A DNA stretch of 64,000 nucleotides. It comes from JAPLNB01 sp964451955 (GTDB taxonomy: Bacteria > Planctomycetota > Phycisphaerae > Tepidisphaerales > Tepidisphaeraceae). How positions within the stretch are numbered: the first letter of the stretch is position 1; each line of letters begins with the position of its first letter. A model generated the notes under the pieces. It did no database searches. It was given only the letters and a program-made list of their open reading frames with translations, and was not told the origin of the DNA. Position numbers and translations under genes: made by a program. The stretch is taken from assembly GCA_964451955.1 (NCBI GenBank), contig CAYVKG010000003.1, forward strand, positions 1 to 64,000, given 5' to 3'. Positions 1 to 8,326 of the stretch are shown piece by piece.

Positions 1-30
1 AAACCGACGTCGTGAAATGCCAGGGGTCAT
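1..30 (-). CDS. Start of an exported protein with a Tat-like signal (partial)
   Basis: An ATG at 30 on the minus strand opens a frame that runs off the left edge and reads MTPGISRRRF. The SRRRF string resembles the twin-arginine motif of Tat signal peptides. A GAGGA stretch sits about 6 bases before the ATG and fits a ribosome binding site. In planctomycete-like genomes such starts are frequent on exported oxidoreductases and sulfatases, but nothing here shows which family this is. Only ten codons are visible, so the gene call is tentative. Confidence 0.4.
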   Translation of the reverse strand, partial: MTPGISRRRF

Positions 31-513
31 GATAATCCTCGATAGAGAGTACGAGTTGCACGTTGCCGAGCGAGCGTCGAAGGCCGGGATCGGAACGGGT
101 CCGGCAAGACGATCGCGATTCCGGAGGGGCATTTTGTCACAAGCCGGCTCCGGAGGCCAGCCTTTCGTCTATTTCTACCATGAAGAGAAGGCGTGGTTGC
201 GTGGGAGTATTGGGGTAGGCGTGCGAGAGTTGGAAGAGGCGGAGGCGGGCTCATGGAGGAAGGCATGGAGCGCCGATAATCAGCAATGCCGACGGGTAGT
301 GGCGAATTATGAGGAATCACGGTCACGAATGTCCGTTTCTGAACCGGTCGGATCCGCGTTGCAGTTCCCATTTCAGCCTCGACCACTTACGGCACGCATT
401 CCAATATTGCCTGGGTGACTTCGGGAGTTGTCCGCTATACTCTGAGCTGGTGGTGGAAAGGCGGATCCGGCGTGTTGCCGCAGCCAACCGCCAGTCAGGT
501 CACGAGTTGCCTC
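31..513. other. Intergenic region between divergent genes
   Basis: About 480 bases separate the presumed Tat-signal gene on the left from xerD on the right. Open frames exist on both strands (for example 17-418 plus and 27-386 minus), but their translations are low in complexity, lack recognisable motifs and overlap each other, so I do not call them. The region should hold the promoters of both divergent genes. Confidence 0.5.
414..441 (+). promoter_or_regulatory. Possible sigma70-like promoter of xerD
   Basis: TATACT at 436-441 matches five of six positions of the -10 consensus and lies about 70 bases before the chosen xerD start. The -35 region is weak: GGTGAC at 414-419 gives a 16-base spacer but only half the consensus positions. 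It is offered only as a candidate. Confidence 0.3.
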
Positions 514-1446
514 ATGGCAGTTCAGAGCAGGTCCAAGTCACGATTGCCCGTCGCATCGAGAAGCCAATCACCGGCGCTGCGTGAATTTCTGATGTATTTG
601 GCGTCGGAGCGGGGTTTGGCGGACAATTCGATACACGCGTACCGCCGGGACTTGGAGGATGTGGAGCGGTTCTTGTTGTTGCGGGGGAAGGCTCTGGTCG
701 GCGCGGGGGTGGATGATTATCGGGGTTATCTGCAGTCACAGGCGCGGGCGGGTCGATCGACGAAGACGGTTTCGCGGCGTCTGGCGGCGATCCGGGTGTT
801 TCTCCGGTATCAAGCGATGCAGGGGGCGGAGGTTGGGGCGATTCTGCAGCAGTTGGAGCGTCCCAAACCGGAGCGGAGCCTTCCGAAGGTATTAAGCCGG
901 GCTCAGGTGAATCAGCTGATCGGGGCGCCGAACCCGAAGTCGAGGTTGTTCAGCCGGGATGTGGCGATTTTGGAGCTGTTGTATGCCAGTGGTCTTCGGG
1001 CGAGCGAGTTGTGTGAGTTGAAGTTAGTGGACGTGAATTTGCAGGTTGGATGCGTTCGGGTTTTGGGGAAGGGGAACAAGGAGCGGGTGGTGCCGGTGGG
1101 TCAGGCGGCCAAGGAGGCGATATCGCGGTATTTGCTGGAATGTCGGCCGGGGCTGGATCGGCGATCGAGCGACCGGGTTTTCCTGTCGCGGACGGGCAAA
1201 CCGATGGAGCGGGTGGGGCTGTGGATGCTGGTGGAGAAGTATGGCCGATCGAGCGGTTTGCTGAAGGAGGTGTCGCCGCACACGCTGCGGCACTGTTTTG
1301 CGACGCATTTGTTGGGTGGTGGGGCGGATTTGCGGGTGGTGCAGGAGCTACTGGGGCACAGCGATGTGGCGACCACGCAGATCTACACGCATGTGGATCA
1401 GAGTCGGCTGAAGGCGATACACCAGAAATTTCACCCCCGCAGGTAG
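514..1446 (+). CDS. xerD: Tyrosine recombinase XerC/XerD
   Basis: A 310-residue site-specific recombinase of the Xer family, which resolves chromosome dimers at dif during cell division. An N-terminal SAM-like core-binding domain spans about residues 20-105 and the catalytic domain follows. The full catalytic set is visible: R162 (SGLRASEL), H256 and R259 (HTLRH), H282 (LLGHSD) and the nucleophile Y291 (IYTHV). The length matches the family, near 300 residues. I chose the ATG at 514 because the frame upstream to 415 encodes an atypical Trp-rich stretch absent from Xer proteins. The stop lies one base from the stop of the convergent small gene. XerC and XerD cannot be told apart by eye; an integron or phage integrase is less likely given the length and lack of mobile-element neighbours. 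Confidence 0.9.
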   Translation: MAVQSRSKSRLPVASRSQSPALREFLMYLASERGLADNSIHAYRRDLEDVERFLLLRGKALVGAGVDDYRGYLQSQARAGRSTKTVSRRLAAIRVFLRYQAMQGAEVGAILQQLERPKPERSLPKVLSRAQVNQLIGAPNPKSRLFSRDVAILELLYASGLRASELCELKLVDVNLQVGCVRVLGKGNKERVVPVGQAAKEAISRYLLECRPGLDRRSSDRVFLSRTGKPMERVGLWMLVEKYGRSSGLLKEVSPHTLRHCFATHLLGGGADLRVVQELLGHSDVATTQIYTHVDQSRLKAIHQKFHPRR

Positions 1447-1447
1447 G

Positions 1448-1651
1448 CTAGGCGGCAACGGGGGTGCGGTTGCTCTGGATGCAGAGAGCGACGTAGATAT
1501 GCTGGAGGTGTTCGAGGGGCTGGTTGTCGAGGAATTCGTCGGTGAAATCGAGTGGGAAGGCGCCATCGAATTCGCGGAAGCTCTCCTTGAGGGTTTGGCG
1601 ATCCATACCGGAGGCGAGGGTGATGAGTTGTTCGACCTGGTGAGCTTCCAT
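1448..1651 (-). CDS. Small conserved-looking hypothetical protein
   Basis: A 67-residue soluble, acidic protein, MEAHQVEQLITLASGMDRQT and onward. It has no membrane segment or signal peptide and reads like a small helical protein (LEHLQHIYVALCIQ near the C-terminus). It converges with xerD with a one-base gap between stop codons. The composition looks like a real protein rather than a shadow frame, but I do not recognise a family or function. Confidence 0.6.
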   Translation of the reverse strand: MEAHQVEQLITLASGMDRQTLKESFREFDGAFPLDFTDEFLDNQPLEHLQHIYVALCIQSNRTPVAA

Positions 1652-1691
1652 GAATCCTCCGCGAGACTATAGCGTGGGGGGAGGCGAATGT

Positions 1692-2090
1692 TCAGACAAA
1701 AACGTCGAAGATCGTGCCCTTAGCAAGAAGATCGGGCTGCTTGAACACGACCTTTAATTTCGGCTGTGGGGGCGGGGGATTCTGCCAAGGGAGAGTATTC
1801 CAAGGCGGCTCGATGGGTGACTTGGCGATTCGCGGGAGTTCGGGATTGGCGGGTGTGGAGGAGGTGTTTGTCTGTTCGGGAGGGAGTTGATGGGGTCGGT
1901 AGACAAGGCGAGCTTCGAAGCGTGGGGTGGGATGGACGACGGGTCGGGGTTCGAGGCGTGGGGTGGGATGGACGACGGGTCGGGGCGCGATGCATGTGGA
2001 GGGGACGGGGGTGCCGGCGGCGTGGGGGCCGCCCCGCATAGCGCTGCGGAGAAGCTGGACCAGCTTGAGGTCGAAGGCGGCGACGAGCAT
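1692..2090 (-). CDS. Proline-rich hypothetical protein with 12-residue repeats
   Basis: A 132-residue protein. The N-terminus (MLVAAFDLKLVQLLRS) looks helical. The middle is a tandem 12-residue repeat of the form PRPVVHPTPRLE, followed by a degenerate copy, and the C-terminus ends in a hydrophobic patch (GTIFDVFV). The frame stays open upstream to 2423, so the start is uncertain; ATG at 2090 was chosen because residues before it are Arg/Pro-rich and shadow-like. The repeat DNA is a 36-bp direct duplication. No function is recognised. It could be a linker or scaffold protein in the periplasm or cytoplasm. Confidence 0.5.
   Translation of the reverse strand: MLVAAFDLKLVQLLRSAMRGGPHAAGTPVPSTCIAPRPVVHPTPRLEPRPVVHPTPRFEARLVYRPHQLPPEQTNTSSTPANPELPRIAKSPIEPPWNTLPWQNPPPPQPKLKVVFKQPDLLAKGTIFDVFV
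1921..1986. repeat. 36-bp tandem direct repeat, about 1.8 copies
   Basis: The unit at 1921-1956 begins CGTGGGGTGGGATGGACGAC and is repeated at once from 1957, identical through at least 30 bases. Thirty-six is a multiple of three, so the repeat keeps the minus-strand reading frame and gives the 12-residue protein repeat described for the gene that contains it. Confidence 0.85.
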
Positions 2091-2303
2091 GTCAATGGAC
2101 GGACCGGCAGCCACGTTGTGCTGGTAGCAAACGGGGCGATCGTGCGATAATAGTGGGCGGGGCAGAATGACGGAGAGGCCGGTGTTTTGGGGCGGGAATG
2201 GCGTTTTTTTGGAGTGTTGGCGGTGAAGCGGGGGTTGGCCGGATATGATGGATGATGCGTGGCGGCAACACGGGGTGTTGACGGGAATGAATTGGAAGTC
2301 GAG

Positions 2304-3338
2304 ATGCGAACGGACGAGTTGGATTTTGATTTGCCGGCGGAACTGGTTGCGCAGGAGCCATGCGGCGAGCGGGCGGCGTCGCGTCTGCTGCATTATCGGA
2401 GGTGGGATGGTGCGATTGGGCATCGCCGGTTTTCGGACTTGCCGGGGATTTTGCGGGCTGGGGATCTATTGGTCTTGAATGATGCGCGGGTGATTCCGGC
2501 GAGATTCGCGTTGCGGAAGGAGACGGGTGGACTGGTGGAGGGGCTGTTTCTGAATGAGGACGGGCCGGGTGAATGGCGGGTGTTGCTAAGGAACCTCGGA
2601 CGTGGTGGTGTTGGCAAGGTGTTGCGTTTTGACGGGGCGGAGGATGTGTCGGCGGAGGTAATGAGGCAGGGGGCGGAGGGGGAGTACACGATGGTGGTTG
2701 GGGCGAGCGCAATGGAGGTATTGTCGCGGGTGGGGCGGATGCCTTTGCCGCCGTACATTCATCGAAAGAAGGGGCATGATGAGCGGGACGTGAGGGATCG
2801 GGAGCGTTATCAGACGGTGTACGCGAAGGCGAGCGGTTCGGTGGCGGCGCCGACGGCGGGGCTGCATTTCACGGAGGGGTTGATGGGGGAACTGGAGAGG
2901 GCGGGTGTGGAGCGGGCGTTTGTGACGCTGCATGTGGGGATGGGGACGTTCAAGCCTGTGACGAGCCAGACGCTGGAGGGGCACGTGATGCACACGGAGG
3001 CGTACACGATAGGGGAGGAGGCGGCGGAGAAGGTGAATCGGGCGAAGCGAGAGGGGCGGCGGATTGTGGCGGTGGGGACGACGGCGGCGCGGGTGTTGGA
3101 GAGCCAGGGTGAGGGGGAGATTGTGGCGAGGAGCGGGGAGACGGGGATATTCATAAAGCCGGGGTACGTATGGAAGCATGTGGGTGGGATGGTGACGAAT
3201 TTTCATTTGCCGCGGAGCACGCTGATCGCGCTGGTGGCGGCGTTGGTGGGGCTGGAGGAGCAGAGGCGGATTTACCGGGAGGCGATAGAGGGGCGGTATC
3301 GGTTTTTCAGCTATGGGGATGCGATGTTTGTGGAGTGA
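2304..3338 (+). CDS. queA: tRNA preQ1(34) S-adenosylmethionine ribosyltransferase-isomerase QueA
   Basis: A 344-residue enzyme of queuosine synthesis that moves the ribosyl part of S-adenosylmethionine onto preQ1 in the tRNA anticodon wobble position, giving epoxyqueuosine. Family signatures are clear: an N-terminal DFDLPAELVAQEP, NDARVIPARF near residue 60, PTAGLHFT around residue 190, and the C-terminal RFFSYGDAM. Length is normal for QueA. The ATG at 2304 gives the usual MRTDELDF start, so the longer frame from 2259 is not needed. No other queuosine gene is adjacent. Confidence 0.95.
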   Translation: MRTDELDFDLPAELVAQEPCGERAASRLLHYRRWDGAIGHRRFSDLPGILRAGDLLVLNDARVIPARFALRKETGGLVEGLFLNEDGPGEWRVLLRNLGRGGVGKVLRFDGAEDVSAEVMRQGAEGEYTMVVGASAMEVLSRVGRMPLPPYIHRKKGHDERDVRDRERYQTVYAKASGSVAAPTAGLHFTEGLMGELERAGVERAFVTLHVGMGTFKPVTSQTLEGHVMHTEAYTIGEEAAEKVNRAKREGRRIVAVGTTAARVLESQGEGEIVARSGETGIFIKPGYVWKHVGGMVTNFHLPRSTLIALVAALVGLEEQRRIYREAIEGRYRFFSYGDAMFVE

Positions 3339-3446
3339 GTGTGGCATGGTGGGGCGGGGCGTGAGGGGATTGCTCCGGGGGAGGCCGTCCGGTTGGGCGA
3401 GGGTTTGCCGATTGACATGGCGGCTGGCCGGCGCCACCATCTTGCC

Positions 3447-5348
3447 ATGAATAACATCGCGATTGGAATCGGCGGGAGGTTGTTGGGTGGCCGGCGTTTG
3501 CGTGGAAGCGTTGGAGTGGTTTGTCGGGGTGGTTGGTTTGGGGGTTGGGCGGGCGTGTGGTGGATGGTGGTGGGGCTGGCCATTTCGGGATGCGCAAGTG
3601 CCCAAGAGGCCGTTGTGGCAGAGGACGGGTTGTCGGCGTATCGGATCATTGTGCCGGAGAAGGCGACGGCTGCGGAGAGTTACGCGGCGGGGGAACTGCA
3701 GACGTATTTGGCTGAGGTGTCGGGCGTCAAACTGCCGGTGATTGGGGAAGGCAAAGCCGGGCGAGGGCCGGCGTTTTACATTGGGAAGTGCGAGGGCGTG
3801 GATAAGGATCTGAGGTTGGAGGCGGCCGGCCTGGGGGCGGATGGTGTGCTGATCAAGTCTGTGGGGAGGGATTTTGTTCTGTTGGGCAAGGATGACCGCG
3901 GGCAGGTGTACGCGTCTTATGTGTTTCTGGAGCGATACTGTGGATGCCGTTTTCTGTCGCCGGATTGCACGGTGTGTCCGAAGCGGTCGAAGTTGGTGCT
4001 TCCGAGGATTGAGTATTCGTATTCGCCGCCGTTCGTGTATCGGGACGAGTTGTATCATGATGTATCGGATTGGCGGTTTTCGGCGAGGCTGAAGCTGAAC
4101 GGGGCGAACATTTGGCAGTGTTTGGGGCAGGCTGTGCCGGACACGCAGGGGCGGTTTAGCGGGGTGTTGATCTGGCCGTTCGTGCACACGGCGGCGGCGA
4201 TTGTGCCGGGGAACGTGTATTTCGCGAAGCACCCGGAGTACTACAGTCTGGTGGGGGGCAAGCGGATCTGCGAAGCGATCAGCGGGCAGTTGTGTTTCAC
4301 GAATCCGGACGTGATCGAGATTGCCAAGGCGCAGGCGCTGAAGTGGATTGAGCAGACGCCGCATCTTACGGCGGTGGACATTTCGCAGAATGACGCGTGG
4401 CCCGGGAGGTGGGGGGCGTGCGAGTGCGAAGCGTGCATGGCGGTGGTGAAAGAGGAGGGGGCGCAGCACGGGACGATATTGCGGCTGGTGAATGCGGTGG
4501 CGGATGCGGTGAAGGCGAAGTATCCGGAGAAGTATGTGGAGACGATCGCGTATCAATATTCGATCGGTGCGCCGAAGCTGACGAAGCCTCGCGACAACGT
4601 GATTATTCGGCTATGTCATCACGCGTGCTATTTTCACGGGATAGGGGATGAGGAGTTGAGCAAGCCGTACCGGGCGGCGATAGAGGAATGGCGGAAGATT
4701 GCGCGGAGCGTGTGGGTGTGGCACTATGGGGTGAATTTCTGGGATTACCTGGCGCCGAATCCGAATCTGAATTCGCTGACGGACGACATTCGATACTATG
4801 CGGCGCACGGCGTGAACGGGGTGATGCTGCAGGGGAACCTGCAGGGTTCGGGGTCGGAGCTGTCGGAGTTGCGGCAGTATCTGACGGCGCAGTTGTTGTG
4901 GGACCCGACGCAGGATGCGATGAGAGTGCGTTCGGAATTTTGCCAGGGCTATTACGGGCCGGTGGCGGACGATGCGATGGCGTTTTTATCGCTGATGGAC
5001 GAATGGGGGAAGCAGATCCAGGTGCACATACCGATGAACGGTTGGCGTCCGAACGAGATCACTCCGCCGGAGTTTGTCGCGCGAGGGCTGGCGATTCTGG
5101 ATCGTGCCTGGGGCAGAACGGAGGATCCGGCGATTCGGAATCGGGTGGAGAAGCTGATGGTTCCGCTATGGCACATGCAACTGAGCTGGCCGGAGAGGTA
5201 CGGGTTGAAGTTGGAGGATGGCGCGGCACTGTTGGGGAGGTTCCGGAAGGCGATTGAGGTGAATCGGATCACGGCGTCGAGCGAGGGGGGTCCGAGCGCG
5301 GGTTTGCTGGCGGCGTATGAGCAGCGGTACGGGGCGAAGAAGCCGTGA
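3447..5348 (+). CDS. DUF4838-type exported lipoprotein, putative carbohydrate-active
   Basis: A 633-residue protein with a lipoprotein signal: a hydrophobic stretch (VWWMVVGLAISGC) ends in a lipobox with Cys49 as the likely lipidated residue. The region around residues 55-170 resembles the alpha-glucuronidase-type N-terminal fold (AAGELQTYLAEVSG, FLERYCGCRFLSPD), and the rest matches the DUF4838 family often found with glycoside hydrolases. Aromatic and acidic motifs such as DISQNDAWPG and YQYSIGAP look like barrel-type glycosidase segments. Function is unproven. The ATG at 3447 was preferred because it puts the signal peptide near the N-terminus, though a longer frame is open from 3339. The gene stands alone between queA and the convergent mlaF. 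Confidence 0.8.
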   Translation: MNNIAIGIGGRLLGGRRLRGSVGVVCRGGWFGGWAGVWWMVVGLAISGCASAQEAVVAEDGLSAYRIIVPEKATAAESYAAGELQTYLAEVSGVKLPVIGEGKAGRGPAFYIGKCEGVDKDLRLEAAGLGADGVLIKSVGRDFVLLGKDDRGQVYASYVFLERYCGCRFLSPDCTVCPKRSKLVLPRIEYSYSPPFVYRDELYHDVSDWRFSARLKLNGANIWQCLGQAVPDTQGRFSGVLIWPFVHTAAAIVPGNVYFAKHPEYYSLVGGKRICEAISGQLCFTNPDVIEIAKAQALKWIEQTPHLTAVDISQNDAWPGRWGACECEACMAVVKEEGAQHGTILRLVNAVADAVKAKYPEKYVETIAYQYSIGAPKLTKPRDNVIIRLCHHACYFHGIGDEELSKPYRAAIEEWRKIARSVWVWHYGVNFWDYLAPNPNLNSLTDDIRYYAAHGVNGVMLQGNLQGSGSELSELRQYLTAQLLWDPTQDAMRVRSEFCQGYYGPVADDAMAFLSLMDEWGKQIQVHIPMNGWRPNEITPPEFVARGLAILDRAWGRTEDPAIRNRVEKLMVPLWHMQLSWPERYGLKLEDGAALLGRFRKAIEVNRITASSEGGPSAGLLAAYEQRYGAKKP

Positions 5349-5383
5349 GGTTGGAGGGCGGTGAGAAGGGGGGCGGCCCGGGG

Positions 5384-6151
5384 TCAGCCTTTGAGGACGG
5401 CCAGTTCATTTTCGTCGGCTTCGCCGGCGACGAAGTGGTGTACGACGGGGTTGCTGGAGTCTTTGATTTGCTGGGGGGTTCCGTCGATGATGAGTTTTCC
5501 TTCGTGGAGCATGACGATGCGGTCGGCGATTTTGAACGCGGAGGCCATGTCGTGTGTGACGACGATGCTGGTGGTGCGTAGTTCTCGTTGGAGTTTGACG
5601 ATGAGTTCGTTGATGACGTCGGAGCGGACGGGGTCGAGGCCTGTGGTGGGTTCGTCGTAGAGGATGAGTTCGGGTTGGAGTGCGATAGCGCGGGCGAGGG
5701 CGACGCGTTTTCGTTGTCCGCCTGAGAGTTCGGCGGGCATTTTATGTTCGATGCCCGGGAGTCCGACCATGGCGAGGCGGTGTGCGACGATCTGTCGGAT
5801 TTCGTCATGGTCTTTGTGGGTGTGTTCGACGAGGGGGAAGGCGATGTTTTCGGCGACGTTGAGGGAATCGAAGAGGGCGCTCATTTGGAAGAGGAATCCA
5901 CAGCGTCGTCGGAAGGTCATGAGTTGGCGTTCGTGGAGGGTATCGATGCGAGTGCCATCGAACCAGACCTGACCGCGGTCTGGGCGGAGGAGTCCGACGA
6001 TGTGTTTGAGCATGACGGATTTTCCGGAGCCGGAGGCGCCGATGATGACGATGCTTTGGCCGCGTTGGACGGAGAGGGAGACGCCGTCGAGGACGACGAG
6101 GCGTCCGAAGCTTTTTGCGACATCGCGAAATTCGACGATTGGGACGGGCAT
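5384..6151 (-). CDS. mlaF: MlaF-type ABC transporter ATP-binding protein
   Basis: A 255-residue ATPase subunit of the Mla/Ttg2/Mce lipid transport family, which moves phospholipids between the inner membrane and periplasmic carriers. Walker A is GASGSGKS at residues 38-45, the signature is LSGGQRKR around 143 and Walker B with the switch region is LILYDEPTTGLDP. The VLDGVSL and DRIVMLHEGKL strings are typical of this branch. The gene lies 23 bases downstream of mlaE and is probably co-transcribed with it. No mlaD/mce gene follows, so the substrate-binding component is not encoded here. Confidence 0.9.
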   Translation of the reverse strand: MPVPIVEFRDVAKSFGRLVVLDGVSLSVQRGQSIVIIGASGSGKSVMLKHIVGLLRPDRGQVWFDGTRIDTLHERQLMTFRRRCGFLFQMSALFDSLNVAENIAFPLVEHTHKDHDEIRQIVAHRLAMVGLPGIEHKMPAELSGGQRKRVALARAIALQPELILYDEPTTGLDPVRSDVINELIVKLQRELRTTSIVVTHDMASAFKIADRIVMLHEGKLIIDGTPQQIKDSSNPVVHHFVAGEADENELAVLKG

Positions 6152-6174
6152 GGGGGCAGGTGAGGGTTGGAAGG

Positions 6175-6999
6175 TCAGCCGAACATGCTTTTGACGCCGT
6201 AGATGGCGATGTACCAGTCTTTGGAGATTTGAGCGAAGAAGAAGTTAAGGACGATGATAGCCATGAAGCTGGTGACGAAGGACTCGGTGCAGGCTTTACC
6301 GACGCCGGAGGCGCCTGCGCCGGAGGTGAAGCCTTTGTAGCATCCGATGAGACCGATGGCGGCGCCGAAGAAGACGCTTTTGGTGATTCCTTCGAGGATT
6401 TGCCAGTTATCGACGCCGAGGGCGGAGTAACGCCAGTAGGGTTCATTGGGGATGTCGAGGGTTTTGACGGAGATGAGCCATCCGCCGATGACGCCGAGGA
6501 AGTCGGAGTAGATGGTGAGGAGGGGTGTGAGCAGGACGCAGGCGAGGAAACGAGGGACGACGAGGACGCGGATGGGGTCTGCGCCCATGACTCGCATGGC
6601 GTCGAGTTGTTCGGTGACGTTCATAGTTCCGAGCTCGGCGGTGAGGGCGCCGCCAACGCGGCCGGCGAGCATGACGGCGGCGAGGACGGGCCCGATTTGT
6701 TTAATGACGGAGACATTGATGACGGAGCCCATGCGGGTTTCCTGTCCGAGGGCTTTGAACTGAGTGAAACCTTCGACGGCGAGGACCATTCCGATGAAGG
6801 CGCCGACGACGGAGACGACGGGGACGGACTTGGTGCCGACGTCGTACATTTGGGGGATGATCATGCGGATGTTTTTCCAGCGGAACCAGGAGGGGCCCAT
6901 GGCGAAGAAGGTTCTGCCGGCGAACTGTGAGAAGCTGCCGAGTGCGGCGAGGGCGTTGGTGGTCTGGGTGCCCACCTGTTCGATGAAACGTACGGGCAT
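6175..6999 (-). CDS. mlaE: MlaE-type ABC transporter permease
   Basis: A 274-residue integral membrane permease of the MlaE family, partner of the ATPase just downstream. Hydrophobic segments at about residues 60-85, 110-135, 155-180 and 215-260 fit the family's five to six helices. The conserved core GPVLAAVMLAGRVGGALTAE and the adjacent ELGTMNVTEQLDAMRVMG are signatures of this permease. Length is close to the usual 255-270. The gene is first in the minus-strand pair. The role, phospholipid trafficking for outer-membrane homeostasis, comes from family knowledge. Confidence 0.92.
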   Translation of the reverse strand: MPVRFIEQVGTQTTNALAALGSFSQFAGRTFFAMGPSWFRWKNIRMIIPQMYDVGTKSVPVVSVVGAFIGMVLAVEGFTQFKALGQETRMGSVINVSVIKQIGPVLAAVMLAGRVGGALTAELGTMNVTEQLDAMRVMGADPIRVLVVPRFLACVLLTPLLTIYSDFLGVIGGWLISVKTLDIPNEPYWRYSALGVDNWQILEGITKSVFFGAAIGLIGCYKGFTSGAGASGVGKACTESFVTSFMAIIVLNFFFAQISKDWYIAIYGVKSMFG

Positions 7000-7188
7000 A
7001 AGGAGATGATACAGAGGATAGGGGCGAGGGGTAAGGGGTGGGGGAGTTGGGGGAGGTGTATGGGCGTTGAATGAGGGGGAGGTCTTGCAAAATACGGGGG
7101 AAGGTGTAGGTTAGACGCGCAGGAATTGCCGTTCCGGTTTAAGGGACGAGTAGCCGGGCGTTTTTGGGGCTGCTACATGGAGGTAGCC

Positions 7189-7929
7189 ATGACTGTTGCC
7201 ATCGGGCGTATGTTCTTGCGGGGTTTTCAGGCGATTTTGTTGGTGTTGATGTTTGTGGCTGTGACCGGCTGCCACGAGGTGTTCACCTATGCGAGGCAGT
7301 CTCGGACGGAGGGGCTGAGCCTTTACCGTCAGGAGGCGTATTCGGACGCGGCGGGAGCGTTCCGGAACGCGATTCGTCAGGATCCTCGGGACTATGAATC
7401 GCGTTACTGGCTGGCGAAGTGTTATGATCACATGGAGCTGCACCAGGAGGCGTTTGCGGAGTACAAGGCGGCGTTGGACATATTGCCGGTGACGTATGGG
7501 GGGAAGAACGACGTGGAGTTTTGGCAGGAGATCCTGGCGGGGTATGCGGAATCAGTTGCGAGGTATGACAAGCAGGATGTGGAGTTGAACGCATTGGAGA
7601 AGAGGGAGGCGACATCGCAGCGGGCGGCGGAGCCGTTCATTATTGCGAAGGTATTTCGGATTCGCGGGGATGCGGATTCGGCGATCCTGGCGTACAAACG
7701 GGCGTTGAACTGGAGCCCGAACGATTTTGTGATTCGGAAGGAATTCGGGCTGTATCTATACGAGACACTGCGTCAGAACCAGGAGGGGGAATACCAGTTG
7801 AAGCTGGCGCATCGCCTGAACGGGAATGATCCGGAGGTGAATACGGCGTTACAGAAGCTGGGGGTGTTGCCGATTCCGAAGTTGCCGGGCGGCCAGGGGG
7901 AGCGGACGGTATCAGTGCCGCGGGACTGA
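7189..7929 (+). CDS. TPR-repeat lipoprotein
   Basis: A 246-residue exported lipoprotein: a hydrophobic segment at residues 9-27 ends in VAVTGC with lipobox Cys28. Tetratricopeptide-like helices follow (LYRQEAYSDAAGAFRNAI; SRYWLAKCYDHMELHQEAF; AILAYKRALNWSPND). TPR proteins act as scaffolds, for example for outer-membrane complexes; the partner here is unknown. GGAGGT lies 5 bases before the ATG at 7189, which is why I chose it over the upstream ATG at 7177. The gene is followed by a strong terminator and appears monocistronic. Confidence 0.8.
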   Translation: MTVAIGRMFLRGFQAILLVLMFVAVTGCHEVFTYARQSRTEGLSLYRQEAYSDAAGAFRNAIRQDPRDYESRYWLAKCYDHMELHQEAFAEYKAALDILPVTYGGKNDVEFWQEILAGYAESVARYDKQDVELNALEKREATSQRAAEPFIIAKVFRIRGDADSAILAYKRALNWSPNDFVIRKEFGLYLYETLRQNQEGEYQLKLAHRLNGNDPEVNTALQKLGVLPIPKLPGGQGERTVSVPRD

Positions 7930-7966
7930 GGCGGAAGAGGGGGTTTGAGAGTTGGCGGATTAACGG

Positions 7967-7998
7967 AGGCCCCGGGAGACGTTCCCGGGGCCTTTTTT
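7967..7998 (+). terminator. Rho-independent terminator after the TPR lipoprotein gene
   Basis: A perfect 10-11 bp GC stem (AGGCCCCGGGA pairing with TCCCGGGGCC) with a short loop is followed directly by TTTTTT. It ends transcription 40-70 bases after the TPR lipoprotein stop codon. In the opposite direction there is no T run, so it serves mainly the plus strand. Confidence 0.92.
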
Positions 7999-8020
7999 CG
8001 GTTGTGTGGGGAGGGGGTGG

Positions 8021-8296
8021 TTAATGGTGTGATGAGTGGTGGGATGGTTGCGGGTGAGTATGGGGCTGGGGTTCGGGGGACTCGGAGCGGACGATGATGC
8101 CAATGACGGTGGCGGCGATGAAGAGGGCTCCGATGGCGATGATGAGGGGTCGTGCGAAGGAGGGGTTGGCGGACAGGAGGGGGTGAGGGTGCGTGTCGAG
8201 GGCGTGGGCGGTGGTGGCGTAGGTGGTGGCTGGGCTGCCGGCCAGGCAGGGGTTGATGAGGATGATTGCGAGTGTGGCGGCGAATAGCGGCTTCAT
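8021..8296 (-). CDS. Small membrane protein with His-rich C-terminus
   Basis: A 91-residue protein with a signal peptide (MKPLFAATLAIILINPCLAG), a short spacer, one transmembrane helix at about residues 50-70 (PLIIAIGALFIAATVIGIIV) and a tail rich in His, Pro and Ser (PHTHPQPSHHSSHH). AAAGGA lies about 9 bases before the ATG. The His-rich tail could bind a transition metal such as nickel, zinc or copper, but no partner gene supports that. Family not recognised. The gene sits between the terminator at 7967 and the HAD phosphatase gene. Confidence 0.65.
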   Translation of the reverse strand: MKPLFAATLAIILINPCLAGSPATTYATTAHALDTHPHPLLSANPSFARPLIIAIGALFIAATVIGIIVRSESPEPQPHTHPQPSHHSSHH

Positions 8297-8326
8297 GGTT
8301 CGGTGTTCCTTTCGAGCGGGCGGGTT

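Noticed and set aside
17..418. Open frames on both strands near the left edge
   Set aside because: They overlap each other, are low in complexity and have no motif or ribosome binding site; the space fits a divergent promoter region.
514..1446. Integron or phage integrase instead of Xer
   Set aside because: Length near 300 residues, standard Xer motifs and no attC, phage or cassette genes nearby.
2586..4556. 656-codon minus-strand frame opposite queA and the DUF4838 gene
   Set aside because: It reads as Arg/His/Pro-rich, the usual antisense shadow of high-GC genes, and spans two well-supported genes.
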